A DNA stretch of 64,000 nucleotides from an uncultured Lactobacillus sp. Its GTDB lineage: Bacteria; Bacillota; Bacilli; Lactobacillales; Lactobacillaceae. Positions within the stretch are counted from its first letter, which is position 1. Each line of letters opens with the position of its first letter. The DNA is taken from positions 1-64,000 of the forward strand of contig CALNAJ010000044.1 of the NCBI GenBank assembly GCA_937874695.1, given 5' to 3'. Position numbers and translations under genes: made by a program. Below, piece by piece: positions 7,720 through 16,869 of the stretch. The notes below the pieces were generated by a model, which was not told the DNA's origin, did not search any database, and saw only the letters and a list, made by a program, of their open reading frames with translations.

Positions 7720-8297
7720 GGATTCACCTGCTCATCTTACTGCTCTAAGTATATAGATAAGCATACCATAAATGGGGGTAACGGTTTCATTGATTAATAA
7801 ATAAATTTGTAAAATGGCAGGGATAATGTTGATTGGGTGTGGGGCAATAGGTTGGAAATAAGTAAGTTGCGATGTGGTCTAACTCATAGTCCTTACTTAG
7901 TGAGGACTATGAGTCGAATTTGGAAAAATCGTACTTGACCTGCGGAAAGTTCTAGCATAGAATGACTTTATAACATTTTGATAGCGCTATCATTACTTGT
8001 TTGTTTCAGAGATAGCAACAATTTAATAATAAAATCAGTTTTTGCGTTGATATTGAAGAGAATGACTCCTTAATATGCCTACTCGATGTAATTATTCGTG
8101 AGATAGCAGAAATGTGATTTTAGTAGGTTGCGTTATTTATTAGGATGAGATCCTGATAAAAACTACTGAATCCGTTTTGAAAATTTACGTATACTTGTTT
8201 GGCAGAAGAGTTGTTTCAGTACTGACGCTTTTTTTGCGCACTTTTTGAGAGAACTAAGTGAGCGGGCCTGCAAGGAGTTCAATTGGAGGATAGGCTG
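7720..8297. other. long control region between GGDEF gene and gus operon
   Basis: No gene is seen. It is A+T-rich and contains a 12-bp hairpin at 7880-7912 (CTCATAGTCCT/AGGACTATGAG, no T-run). It also holds the gus promoter with cre (7935-7993) and then about 300 bases of untranslated leader before the symporter start. Confidence 0.5.
7935..7993 (+). promoter_or_regulatory. gus promoter with downstream cre operator
   Basis: A strong sigma-A promoter is visible: TTGACC (7935-7940), 17-base spacer, TAGAAT (7958-7963). At 7978-7993 TTGATAGCGCTATCAT fits the CcpA cre consensus at every position and is a perfect palindrome in its core. Lying just after the expected start of transcription, it should act as a roadblock, giving glucose repression. 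A LacI-type operator would look the same. Confidence 0.75.
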
Positions 8298-9707
8298 ATG
8301 GAATCGAAGTTTAAACAAGAAACAATACACGTTGAGGCTAAACCGTTTGGTATCCGTGACAAAATTGGGTACGCTAGCGGGGATTTAGGAAATAGTTTTA
8401 CGTTTACGATTGTCATGTCGTTCTTGATGATTTTTTACACGAATGTTTATGGATTATCAGGCGCGACAGTCGGCATACTTTTTCTGTTAGCACGTCTAAT
8501 TGATGCATTTGCTGATGTCTATGTAGGAAGATTAGTTGATAATAGTAGGCTAACTGCTCAGGGGAGATTTCGTCCTTGGATTTCGCGGATGAAGTATCCA
8601 CTTTTGGTCTCGTTGGTATTATTGTTTGTACCAATTGTTCGTAGCTGGCCGATGGGTGCGCGAATTGCTTACGTCTTTATCACATATATCGCATATGGGA
8701 TCTTATACTCAATGGTCAATATTCCTTATGGATCAATGGCCTCTGCTATTAGTAATAATCCAAATGATAAGACATCATTATCAACATTTCGTTCAATCGG
8801 TTCAGCAATTGGTGGGGCTTTAATTGGATATGTCATTCCGATGGTTGTGTACGTTGGTGCGACTGAGAGAATATCAGGAACCCGATTCTTTATGGTAATC
8901 ATTGGTGCAGCGATTGCAGCTTGGATTTTTTATGAGATTACGGTCAAATTAACCACGGAGCGGATTCAAACAAAGAAGCAGGCCAAGGTTCCACTAAAAT
9001 TTTTAATTGTCGGTTTAGCGAAAAATAAAGCCTTGGTTGTATTAGCTATTGTAGATATTTTGATGATTGTTAATACTAGTATCATGGGAACCTATACAAC
9101 TTATGTGTTCAACGATTATTTCCGTGACCATGTGGCCCTTTCGCTGGCAATGATTATGCACTATGTAGTTGTCTTGGTTTTAGCACCGTTTAGCAAGACG
9201 ATGACTGAGCGATGGGGAAGAAAAGAGTGTACAACGGTTTCATTATTCGTTGGTGCAATTTCATATGGTGTGCTGTTCTTTGCACATACACATAGCGCAG
9301 TATTTTACTTAGTGGTTTTGTTTATTGCTTCGCTTGGACTAGGTGTTTTCAATCTGATGGTATGGGCATTTATCACAGATGTTATTGATGAACATGAAGT
9401 TATTACCGGTGTTCGTGAAGATGGCGTAATTTATGGTGTCAATTCGTTTGCTCGTAAGTTTGCCCAGGCGATAGGTAGTGGTCTTAGCGGATTTTTGTTA
9501 ACGATTATTGGCTACCAATCTTCAACACATGGTGGGGTATTGCAAACAGGAGTAGTTGTGAATAAGATTTATGGATTGGCAACTGGTGTACCAGCATTAA
9601 TTTTGTTGGCAGCAGCAGTGATCTTACTAATCTTTTATCCCTTAAATAAGCAACGGGTTTTGAAGAATGCAGAGACACTGACGATTAAGCATAAGCAGAA
9701 CGATTAG
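8298..9707 (+). CDS. GPH-family glycoside/glucuronide:cation symporter
   Basis: This 469-residue protein has about 12 membrane helices of the glycoside-pentoside-hexuronide (MFS-related) family. The N terminus (FGIRDKIGYASGDLGNSF) is the family signature and the loop ARLIDAFADVYVG is the conserved cation-site region. Next to gusA it most likely imports beta-glucuronides (UidB/GusB role), which is inference from context. The frame starts at TTG 8283, but the GGAGGA site lies inside that stretch and points to ATG 8298. The gus genes look A+T-richer than their neighbours. The next gene follows after 16 bases, so the two form an operon. Confidence 0.85.
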   Translation: MESKFKQETIHVEAKPFGIRDKIGYASGDLGNSFTFTIVMSFLMIFYTNVYGLSGATVGILFLLARLIDAFADVYVGRLVDNSRLTAQGRFRPWISRMKYPLLVSLVLLFVPIVRSWPMGARIAYVFITYIAYGILYSMVNIPYGSMASAISNNPNDKTSLSTFRSIGSAIGGALIGYVIPMVVYVGATERISGTRFFMVIIGAAIAAWIFYEITVKLTTERIQTKKQAKVPLKFLIVGLAKNKALVVLAIVDILMIVNTSIMGTYTTYVFNDYFRDHVALSLAMIMHYVVVLVLAPFSKTMTERWGRKECTTVSLFVGAISYGVLFFAHTHSAVFYLVVLFIASLGLGVFNLMVWAFITDVIDEHEVITGVREDGVIYGVNSFARKFAQAIGSGLSGFLLTIIGYQSSTHGGVLQTGVVVNKIYGLATGVPALILLAAAVILLIFYPLNKQRVLKNAETLTIKHKQND

Positions 9708-9723
9708 AGGGAGAAAATATTTA

Positions 9724-11496
9724 ATGTTATATGCAAAAGAAACGCAAACGAGAGAACTAACGGATATTTCTGGGATGTGGCAGTTTAAGGTGGAGTGGTC
9801 AAATACAAAAATTTCACCTAAGGAAACATTACAGGATCCAATCTGGATGGCAGTACCGGGATCATTTGATGATCAGGTTATGGACGAAAAGATTCGGCAA
9901 CATGTCGGATACTTCTGGTATGAGACGACGTTTGAAATTGGTAAAGAGCAATTGGATAAGCGAATTGTACTAAATTTTGGGTCAGTAACTCATCGTGCAG
10001 AAGTTTATGTTAATGGGGAACTAGTGACGACACATGTTGGCGGATTTACACCGTTTGAAGCACAGATCAATGAGGCTGTTCATCTGGGAAAAAATGACTT
10101 AAAGGTCCGATTTGCTAATATATTAGATAATACGACATTACCTTCTGGTGAATTATCTAAAGGAGAAGATGGGGAGCTTAGTCTACAACCAAGATTTGAT
10201 TTTTATAACTACAGTGGTATTCACCGCCCAGTTCGAATTTATACAACTAACACAACGTATATCGATGATATTACAGTTAACTACAGTATCGAAAAAGATG
10301 GTAGTGCTGTTGTGACACCCAAGACAGCTATTAAGGGAGATTGTGCGCAGCAACAATTTAAAATCGTTGATCAGATGGGAAATGTGGTTGCTCAAGGTAA
10401 TTCAAACGATGGGGCATTGAAAATCGATAATGTTCATCTGTGGCAGCCTATGCAGGGATACATGTACGAACTAGTAGTTTCCCTGAAGAGTGAAGATGGC
10501 AAGTTGCTTGATCAGTATTCTCAAGAATTTGGTGTACGCACGATTGCCATCAAAAATGACAAGATTTTAGTGAACGGTCAAGAGGTTTACCTCAAAGGAT
10601 TTGGGCGTCATGAAGACTTTGCAGCTAACGGACGTGGGCTTAATCTGAGTAGAGTTAACATGGATCATAATATTATGAAGTGGATTGGTGCGAACTCTTT
10701 CAGAACATCGCATTATCCTTATTCAGAAGAAGAAATGTTGCAAGCTGATCGGGAGGGCTTTTTGGTCATTGATGAAGTTCCCGCAGTGGGATTATTTAAT
10801 AACTTTACGGCAGATATGTCCGTTGATTCTCAAGCAAAGAGTACGTGGGAAGTATTAGACACGACACAGAGTCATCGTCAAGCTATTCAGGAACTTATTG
10901 CCCGTGATAAAAATCACCCGAGTGTCTTTATGTGGTCAATTGCAAATGAACCTGCAGGGGCCGAAAGAGGTGCATTTGAGTATTTCGAACCCCTAGTTAA
11001 ATTGGCAAAACAGCTTGATCCACAGAAACGGCCAGTTACGATTGTTAATTTAGTTCGATCGGATGCTGACCATGATAAGATAAGCAGCTTGGTCGATGTG
11101 TTGTGTCTGAATCGGTACTATGGTTGGTATACAGACCATGGTAACTTACAAAAGGGAAAGTCTGATTTAAAAACAGAAATTGAAAAATGGCATCGATTAT
11201 ATCCGGATAAACCAATTATGTTTACTGAATTTGGTGTGGACACAGTGCCGGGTTTACATTCACGATTTAAGGCACCATATTCCGAAGAGTTCCAAGTGGA
11301 TTACTACAAAGCCTACTTTGAGGTGTTTGATCAATTTGACTATGTGGTTGGTGAGCAGTTGTGGCAATTTGCTGATTTTCAAACCAGTGGGAATGTTATC
11401 ATTCGTGTTGACGGTAATAAAAAGGGCGTTTTCACCAGAGACCGGCAACCAAAGCCAATTGTATATGTGCTCAAAGAACGTTGGGCGAAAAAGTAG
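9724..11496 (+). CDS. gusA: beta-glucuronidase, GH2
   Basis: This 590-residue enzyme hydrolyses beta-D-glucuronides to glucuronate plus aglycone in the cytoplasm. The order is GH2 sugar-binding domain (1-185), Ig-like domain (185-275) and TIM barrel (275-590). The acid/base Glu is in SIANEP (E409) and the nucleophile Glu is in IMFTEFG (E502). The NxK motif that selects the glucuronate carboxylate is present (GNKKGVFTRDRQPK, N565/K567), which separates it from beta-galactosidases. Length and residue spacing fit the E. coli enzyme closely. It has no signal peptide. It is translated from GAGGGAG 16 bases after the symporter stop, and ends at a hairpin terminator. Confidence 0.95.
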   Translation: MLYAKETQTRELTDISGMWQFKVEWSNTKISPKETLQDPIWMAVPGSFDDQVMDEKIRQHVGYFWYETTFEIGKEQLDKRIVLNFGSVTHRAEVYVNGELVTTHVGGFTPFEAQINEAVHLGKNDLKVRFANILDNTTLPSGELSKGEDGELSLQPRFDFYNYSGIHRPVRIYTTNTTYIDDITVNYSIEKDGSAVVTPKTAIKGDCAQQQFKIVDQMGNVVAQGNSNDGALKIDNVHLWQPMQGYMYELVVSLKSEDGKLLDQYSQEFGVRTIAIKNDKILVNGQEVYLKGFGRHEDFAANGRGLNLSRVNMDHNIMKWIGANSFRTSHYPYSEEEMLQADREGFLVIDEVPAVGLFNNFTADMSVDSQAKSTWEVLDTTQSHRQAIQELIARDKNHPSVFMWSIANEPAGAERGAFEYFEPLVKLAKQLDPQKRPVTIVNLVRSDADHDKISSLVDVLCLNRYYGWYTDHGNLQKGKSDLKTEIEKWHRLYPDKPIMFTEFGVDTVPGLHSRFKAPYSEEFQVDYYKAYFEVFDQFDYVVGEQLWQFADFQTSGNVIIRVDGNKKGVFTRDRQPKPIVYVLKERWAKK

Positions 11497-11559
11497 TCAA
11501 ACATTTGTGAAAAAGTGACGATGATGATTTAATAAATTGCAACTAGGCTAGCTCAAAAA

Positions 11560-11607
11560 TGGGGCATTGGAGAGATAGAAACTATAATCTCTCCAATGTC
11601 TTATTTT
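11560..11607. terminator. terminator between gusA and hicB
   Basis: CATTGGAGAGAT pairs with ATCTCTCCAATG (12 bp). T-rich sequence on both sides (TCTTATTTTG on plus, ATTTTTG on minus) suggests bidirectional use. Confidence 0.85.
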
Positions 11608-11613
11608 GTAGTC

Positions 11614-12009
11614 CTAGGCCTCTAATTTAGCACGCAAAGCATCGGTCAATGTTGCCGAAAAATTGATTTGCGCGGCAACGCCTAAATCATTGAGATATTT
11701 TGGAATCGTCAACGTTTTTTTAATGCTCCGGTTTTCCTCTCGTTCGCGGGCAATCCGTGTGTCGACTTCGATGGGGACAATCAGTTGTTGCGCTGTGTGA
11801 GAAATGGTAATTGGATCTGACGGTTGGGGGAGCTCTTCCTGAGTATCCTCAGCGGTGAGCAAATAGCCTGTTAATGCGTCACTAGCCATGTGCAGGGCAT
11901 CTGATATAGTCTCGCCGAAGGTTGCGGCATTGGGTGCTAAATCGGGAAAGGTAACTTCCACCTGCCCGTTTGAATTTTGGGAAAAGAGCGCTGCATATAA
12001 GTATTTCAT
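11614..12009 (-). CDS. hicB: HicB-family antitoxin
   Basis: This 131-residue protein combines an N-terminal partial RNase-H-like HicB fold with a C-terminal ribbon-helix-helix-like segment that should bind DNA. The HicB fold spans about residues 1-70 (MKYLYAALF... VTFPDLAPNAATFG). The C-terminal segment starts about residue 88 (KKTLTIPKYLNDLGVAAQINFSATL). Such proteins neutralise the HicA mRNA endonuclease and repress their own operon. The chosen ATG 12009 has GGAGG eight bases upstream; the frame also begins at TTG 12024, which overlaps that site. It follows the hicA remnant by about 40 bases on the same strand. Confidence 0.88.
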   Translation of the reverse strand: MKYLYAALFSQNSNGQVEVTFPDLAPNAATFGETISDALHMASDALTGYLLTAEDTQEELPQPSDPITISHTAQQLIVPIEVDTRIAREREENRSIKKTLTIPKYLNDLGVAAQINFSATLTDALRAKLEA

Positions 12010-12051
12010 GTGTGGGTCCTCCAATTCTGTGGTTAACTCAGATATTTTAGG

Positions 12052-12234
12052 TTACTTTGAACCAGCCTGTTTCAAAACGCTGTTGCGGGTGCCTTTAGGA
12101 ATATCTTTTCGAGGATGAGGAACAGTCACAATGCCAGTCTTGACCGGGTGCTTGAAGTGACGATGGTCACCGGTAATTCTGACAAGGTACCAGCCGCCTT
12201 TTTGAAGTGTCTTAATGATTTCACGGGAATCGAT
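12052..12234 (-). pseudogene. hicA: hicA-like toxin without a normal start codon
   Basis: Translation of the minus strand gives a complete HicA body (IDSREIIKTLQKGGWYLV, then RITGDHRHFKHP and VTVPHPRKDIPKG). It covers the dsRNA-binding-like mRNA interferase fold with its catalytic His. No ATG, GTG or TTG lies in frame, and a TAG stop stands 5 codons upstream of the first conserved residue. HicA proteins usually begin M-P-M-x-S-R; here those codons read CTC CCT ATC. AAGGAA lies six bases before ATC (12234-12232), so weak AUC initiation is conceivable; otherwise the toxin is dead. This gene was too short and start-less for ordinary gene calling. Confidence 0.7.
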
Positions 12235-12259
12235 AGGGAGTTCCTTCTAGAATAGGTTG

Positions 12260-12288
12260 AGTATAGCACGTGCAATGATACGTGTTAA
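12260..12288 (-). promoter_or_regulatory. promoter of the hicAB locus
   Basis: On the minus strand TTAACA (12288-12283), a 17-base spacer and TATACT (12265-12260) form a near-consensus promoter. The CGTATCATTGCACGTG spacer contains a short inverted repeat (CGT...ACG) that could be a HicB operator; that part is inference. Confidence 0.7.
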
Positions 12289-12329
12289 ATAACAGCACCT
12301 GAGTTTCTCGTTTTTTTTTAATTTACCCA

Positions 12330-12358
12330 TTGATTTTTAATAATCGACTGGCTATAAT
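12330..12358 (+). promoter_or_regulatory. promoter of the first brnQ leader
   Basis: TTGATT (12330-12335), a 17-base spacer and TATAAT (12353-12358) lie directly before the T-box. Confidence 0.8.
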
Positions 12359-12375
12359 AAACAGCAATACTTATA

Positions 12376-12617
12376 AAACGTTGAAGAAAGTAGTAGCGAA
12401 TCCGTTGGTGCCTAGGGAGTCACGTGAAGTGGAAAGTGACCGCCGCGCATTCGTGAAGGTTAATTCTGAGTTCGGCAGTTGCTAAGGCTGTCGTGGTCGC
12501 CACCATTACCTGGCTAGCGGATGTTTGTCCGCGATGAGTGTGGTGGGTGACTGCCGCAAAAAGGTGGTACCGTTCTACTTGTAGAGCCCTTTTCCCGTAT
12601 GGGAGAGGGCTCTTTTT
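12376..12617 (+). ncRNA. T-box leader, Val specifier
   Basis: It contains AAGTAGT of the specifier-loop E motif, GAA-G-GTT-A-ATTC on the 3' side of stem I (specifier GTT, valine, 12459-12461), and the T-box AAGGTGGTACCG at 12561-12572. An intrinsic terminator follows (AGAGCCC...GGGCTCT with T5, 12584-12617). Uncharged tRNA-Val should stabilise the antiterminator and switch on brnQ. The specifier position was set by matching the GAA-N-NNN-A-UUC frame known from glyQS. Confidence 0.9.
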
Positions 12618-12658
12618 CACGTTTACGGGTAAAAAATTAAGTTCAGGAGGAATTGAAG

Positions 12659-14041
12659 ATGGAAGAAATTAACGCAACACCACGGAAAAATTTGGGGCAA
12701 TTATTAGTCGTCAGTTCGTTGATCTTCGGGATGTTCTTTGGTTCCGGTAACTTGATCTTTCCCGTTCACTTGGGCCAGATGGCCGGGTCGAATTGGTTTC
12801 TAGCAGCGCTGGGCTTTGCGATTTCCGGCTCGCTGTTCCCGTTACTGGCGATTCTCGCCGTTGTTGTGACTAAAAGCGATGGCCTGCTCGACTTCGCGCG
12901 GCCACTGGGACGCCACTTCGCCGCCATTTTTCTCGTACTGGTTCACTTGACGATCGGTCCGTTCTTTGCGACGCCACGAACGGCCGCTACGGCTTATCAA
13001 ATGGCGGTGGAACCCTTTATTCCTAAGCATTTTTCGACACTAGGCATGCTGCTCTTTACCGGTCTGTTCTTCGGCGTAACCTACCTCGCCGCGACGCATC
13101 AAAATAGCCTGTTGAAGATTGTGGGCAAGTATCTGAACGCCGGTTTTCTGACATTGTTGGCTATCGTCTTCCTAGTGGCCTTTATCAAGCCAATGGGTAA
13201 TCTTAGCCAGACGCCGACCGCAACCTACCAAGCGAATGCCACGATTGGTGGGTTGCTGGAGGGCTACAACACGTTGGATGCCGTGGCCTTATTGGCACTG
13301 AGCGTAACGTTGATTCACGCCATTCGGGGCTTGGGTTACCGGGGCCGCGCCTTGACCAAGCTGACGGCTAAGGCCGGTCTGATCAGCATCTCACTGGAAG
13401 TGTTGATCTACTTTGGGCTGGTCATGTTGGGTGCCTTGAGCATGGATCGGTTCAAGTTATCTGCAAATGGGGGTATCGCGCTGTCTCAGATTGTGGGACA
13501 CTACTTCAGTAGCGTGGGTACGCTGTTGCTGGGGGCTCTGGTCACGTTGGGTGTGTTGACGACCGCCATCGGCTTGGTTTGCTCGTTTGCTCAAGACTTC
13601 CATAAATTATTCCCTAAGGTCAGTTACCGGGCCTGGTTACGGACAACGATCATTCTGTCCTTCCTGGTTGCTAACGCGGGTCTCGACACCATCATCTCCT
13701 GGTCACTCCCCGTTCTGATGCTGATGTATCCGTTGGCATTGGCGTTGATTCTGTTGTCGTTGACCGTTTCGCAGCGGCCGTACGCGGGTGCCGTCTACAA
13801 GGTCACGATTGCATTTACCATCCTGCCGGCAATTCTCGATATGTTGGCCAATACGCCGGCTACCATCTCTGGCTTAGCGCCCATCCAACGGCTGTTGACG
13901 CTGTATCACACGGCAATTCCGTTTGCGAGCCTCGGCCTGGGGTGGCTGGTACCAACGCTGATTGGTTTTACCATCGGCATCATCTGGGGGCGTTTGCGCT
14001 GGGTCGGCCAACGCGGAACGCTGCCTGAGAGTGATCGTTAG
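12659..14041 (+). CDS. brnQ: branched-chain amino acid:cation symporter BrnQ (copy 1)
   Basis: This 460-residue integral membrane protein has about 12 helices of the LIVCS family, which imports Ile, Leu and Val with Na+ or H+. The family signature is LVVSSLIFGMFFGSGNLIFPVHLGQ near the N terminus, and RTAATAYQMAVEPF and FAQDFHKLFPKVSY follow. ATG 12659 has AGGAGG at the right distance; TTG 12653 lies inside the spacing. It is controlled by the upstream Val T-box. It is a close paralogue of the gene at 17160; base usage has diverged more than protein. It is monocistronic, ending at a CCTGGGA/TCCCGGG-type terminator. Confidence 0.93.
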   Translation: MEEINATPRKNLGQLLVVSSLIFGMFFGSGNLIFPVHLGQMAGSNWFLAALGFAISGSLFPLLAILAVVVTKSDGLLDFARPLGRHFAAIFLVLVHLTIGPFFATPRTAATAYQMAVEPFIPKHFSTLGMLLFTGLFFGVTYLAATHQNSLLKIVGKYLNAGFLTLLAIVFLVAFIKPMGNLSQTPTATYQANATIGGLLEGYNTLDAVALLALSVTLIHAIRGLGYRGRALTKLTAKAGLISISLEVLIYFGLVMLGALSMDRFKLSANGGIALSQIVGHYFSSVGTLLLGALVTLGVLTTAIGLVCSFAQDFHKLFPKVSYRAWLRTTIILSFLVANAGLDTIISWSLPVLMLMYPLALALILLSLTVSQRPYAGAVYKVTIAFTILPAILDMLANTPATISGLAPIQRLLTLYHTAIPFASLGLGWLVPTLIGFTIGIIWGRLRWVGQRGTLPESDR

Positions 14042-14098
14042 GAGTGCGCGGAACCGACTGCCTTTTGCGCACGTTTCTACTATATAAGATTGGATAGC

Positions 14099-14135
14099 AA
14101 CAGAGCCTGGGACAAAATCCCGGGCTCTGTTTTTA
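14099..14135 (+). terminator. terminator of brnQ copy 1
   Basis: AACAGAGCCTGGGA and TCCCGGGCTCTGTT pair around CAAAA, then TTTTTAG. The stem is symmetric, so it may also slow the convergent exonuclease transcript. Confidence 0.85.
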
Positions 14136-14145
14136 GCGACCCAAT

Positions 14146-15069
14146 TTATTGGGCAATAGCTTTGAGAAAGTCGGATTCACCGATGATGGTGATGACTGGA
14201 AAGACGCGGTTGAGCTCCTCGGCCTTGCGGATTTTGGGCGACTTACCGTCGTTGCCGACGACCTGTGGATTGGTGTGACCGACCACCAGAAAGTTGGTAG
14301 TCGCCGTCAACGTATGTTGTGGGGTGCCACCGACTGCGGTGATTTTCTGAAAGGCGGTGGCCCGGGTCATGAGTTGGAGATTGCCGGTGAGCACCACGTT
14401 TCGTTGATAGAAGAGGGCGGCAGGCGTGAACCTTTCGAAAGTTGCCGTTTTGACGTCATGGGAGACGTCCATCAGGTCGAGAACGCTGGTCTGTTGAAAC
14501 TTCTTCTGTTCCAGTTGTGAGGAGACGCCCAGTTGGTGAAATCCAGCTGCGTTTAGGAGGCTATTGAGCGTGGGAACTTCGAGCTGGGCGACCAGCGCGG
14601 CGACAATGTGGCCACACGTTTGCGCGTCACTGAGAGCGTGGTGTTCGTGCGGATTATGGATACCGAAGTAGGCGGCCATATCGGCGAGCCGATGATGCGG
14701 GTAGTCGATGAGTTGCTGGCAGACGACATAGCTGTCGAAGTATTTGAACGCCAGCTGTGATTGCCCGTGTTTCGCTAACGTTTGGCGTAACGCCGAGATG
14801 TCAAAATTGGTGTGGGAAACAATCAACTGGTGGTCGAGCCAGCGATGGAGGAGCGGCAATAAGTCGCTGAAGGTTGGCGCGGTGGCGACTGTGGCGGCGT
14901 CAATCCCATGGATGGCGGTGTTGCGGGTGGCGAACGGTTCGTGTGGGTTGATGTGGCTGTAGAAACTGTTAGTCAGTTGGCCATTTTTGAATTGGGCGAT
15001 CCCAATGGCGCAGATTGAGGCGCGCGAGGCATTTGCCGTTTCGACATCGATTGCAACGTAGTCTTCCAT
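14146..15069 (-). CDS. DnaQ-like 3'-5' exonuclease with C-terminal BRCT domain
   Basis: This 307-residue protein begins with a DEDDh exonuclease domain at about residues 1-165. AIDVETAN gives the first Asp and Glu, SHTNFDISAL the second Asp, and HHALSDAQT the last His and Asp. A BRCT domain follows at about 215-305 (NVVLTGNLQLMTRATAFQKI and TTNFLVVGHTN). Such exonuclease-BRCT proteins occur in lactobacilli, distinct from PolC; a role in DNA repair or end processing is inferred. The frame extends to 15183, but MEDYVAIDVE starting at 15069 is the natural N terminus and has GGAG upstream. It is monocistronic on the minus strand between two plus-strand transcripts. Confidence 0.88.
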   Translation of the reverse strand: MEDYVAIDVETANASRASICAIGIAQFKNGQLTNSFYSHINPHEPFATRNTAIHGIDAATVATAPTFSDLLPLLHRWLDHQLIVSHTNFDISALRQTLAKHGQSQLAFKYFDSYVVCQQLIDYPHHRLADMAAYFGIHNPHEHHALSDAQTCGHIVAALVAQLEVPTLNSLLNAAGFHQLGVSSQLEQKKFQQTSVLDLMDVSHDVKTATFERFTPAALFYQRNVVLTGNLQLMTRATAFQKITAVGGTPQHTLTATTNFLVVGHTNPQVVGNDGKSPKIRKAEELNRVFPVITIIGESDFLKAIAQ

Positions 15070-15393
15070 AGTTGTGAGGCTCCTTTGGTTGGCCAGTAAA
15101 TGTAACCCACAGTTAGCAGATTCGGACTGGACATTTTCTCCATCATACGGTATAAAGTTATGAAATACTAGACAATTCACCATGGCCTTATTGGGTAATA
15201 TGGTTGCCCGATTAGGGGGTGTGGGTCGGTAGTGGATTGAGAAGTGCTGGTGGGGCGTGATGGGCGACAGGGGTTCCTAAACGCCAGCCTGACGTAGCAC
15301 ATTTTATGATTGGGCAGGTGGCGAGACTAGTTTTAATGACTTTTGTTCAATGACTAAACGGGTTATGATTGACCTAAAAGGGTGGTGATTCTC

Positions 15394-16722
15394 GTGGAGC
15401 AGGAGTCGTTATTTGACAATCAACAGAATAGGCCGTTGGCCAGCCGAGTGCGGCCGCGGTCGCTTGCGGATTTCGTGGGCCAAGCACACCTACTGGGGCC
15501 TGGCAAGATTCTTCGCGAGCTGATTGAAAATGATGAGGTTTCGTCGATGATTTTCTGGGGACCACCGGGTGTTGGGAAGACCACGTTGGCAGAGATTATC
15601 GCGCGGCAGACGCAGGCGAAGTTTCTACGATTCAGTGCCGTCGATAGCAGTATCAGCCAGATTAAGAAAATCATGAAGCAGGCGGCAAGCGACATGGCAA
15701 TCGGTGAAAAGACTATCGTGTTTGTCGATGAAATTCATCGGTTCAACAAGGCCCAACAGGACGCCTTTCTCCCATATGTGGAACGCGGTAGTATCGTGTT
15801 GATCGGGGCGACGACTGAGAATCCTTCGTTTGAGATCAACTCGGCGCTCTTGTCTCGTTGCAAGGTTTTCGTGCTCAAGGCGTTGGAAACTAAAGATGTT
15901 GAGCAGCTCCTAACCAATGCGCTGGCAAGTCCGGATGGGTTCAAGGGCAACGTCAAAATTGGTGACGATGAGTTACGGGCGATTGCCGAATTTGCCAATG
16001 GGGACGCGCGAAGTGCCCTGAACACGCTGGAAATGGCGGTACTCAATGGCAACAAGCAGGGCGACCAGGTGACCGTCAATATGGCGGACCTGAAGCAGCT
16101 GATTTCGCAGAAGTTCGTGCTTTATGACAAGACCGGCGAGGAGCACTACAATATTATTTCCGCACTGCATAAATCCATGCGTAACAGTGATCCGGACGCC
16201 GCCATTTACTGGCTGTCGCGGATGCTGGAGGGTGGCGAAGACCCGCTGTACATTGCGCGGCGATTGGTGCGGTTTGCCAGTGAAGACATTGGCCTGGCCG
16301 ATACGAATGCCCTGAACGTGGCGGTCAACGTCTTTCAGGCGTGCCAATTCCTGGGGATGCCGGAATGTGACGTGCATCTGACGGAAGCCGTGACCTATCT
16401 GGCGTTGGCGCCGAAGTCTAACGCCATTTACAAGGCCCGGCTAGCGGCTAAACGGGACGTCAAGGAGACACGTGATGAACCGGTACCGCTGCAGATTCGT
16501 AATGCCCCGACCAAGCTGATGAAGGACTTGGACTACGGGAAGGATTACCAGTACGCCCACGATACCAAGGATAAGCTGACTACGATGCAGACGTTGCCGG
16601 ATTCGCTGGTGGGCCATGAATATTACCAGCCCACGGATCAGGGCCGAGAAGACTTGTTCAAGAAGCGCCTGGACTACGTGAAGCAGTGGCGGCGCGAGCA
16701 TGCGGATGATGGGGAAAAGTAA
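15394..16722 (+). CDS. rarA: replication-associated recombination protein A (AAA+ ATPase)
   Basis: This 442-residue RarA/MgsA/WRNIP1-type clamp-loader-like ATPase acts at stalled replication forks. Walker A is GPPGVGKTTLAEII and Walker B IVFVDEIHRFNKAQQD. Sensor regions LIGATTENPSF and SRCKVFVLKAL are clear. The C-terminal half has the tetramerisation helices (SNAIYKA, RNAPTKLMKDLGYG-like region reading DLDYGKDYQYAHD). GTG 15394 is favoured because AGGGTGG precedes it by about eight bases; GTG 15382 is possible. It stands alone between the exonuclease gene and the second brnQ T-box. Confidence 0.94.
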   Translation: MEQESLFDNQQNRPLASRVRPRSLADFVGQAHLLGPGKILRELIENDEVSSMIFWGPPGVGKTTLAEIIARQTQAKFLRFSAVDSSISQIKKIMKQAASDMAIGEKTIVFVDEIHRFNKAQQDAFLPYVERGSIVLIGATTENPSFEINSALLSRCKVFVLKALETKDVEQLLTNALASPDGFKGNVKIGDDELRAIAEFANGDARSALNTLEMAVLNGNKQGDQVTVNMADLKQLISQKFVLYDKTGEEHYNIISALHKSMRNSDPDAAIYWLSRMLEGGEDPLYIARRLVRFASEDIGLADTNALNVAVNVFQACQFLGMPECDVHLTEAVTYLALAPKSNAIYKARLAAKRDVKETRDEPVPLQIRNAPTKLMKDLDYGKDYQYAHDTKDKLTTMQTLPDSLVGHEYYQPTDQGREDLFKKRLDYVKQWRREHADDGEK

Positions 16723-16831
16723 GGTAGTCGTTAAATGCTGTTTATCGCCGTTTTTTTAAATTAGAATTGAATCTTGTCAGGGACAAATAAACGTTCTAGA
16801 AAATAAAATGAGAAAATAATTAAAATTACCA

Positions 16832-16860
16832 TTGCATTTTCATTTCCACCCACCTATAAT
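16832..16860 (+). promoter_or_regulatory. promoter of the second brnQ leader
   Basis: TTGCAT (16832-16837), a 17-base spacer and TATAAT (16855-16860) lie just upstream of the T-box. Confidence 0.8.
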
Positions 16861-16869
16861 ACAATCAAT

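Noticed and set aside
12420..12620. 66-codon minus-strand open frame
   Set aside because: It is the antisense of the Val T-box and its terminator.
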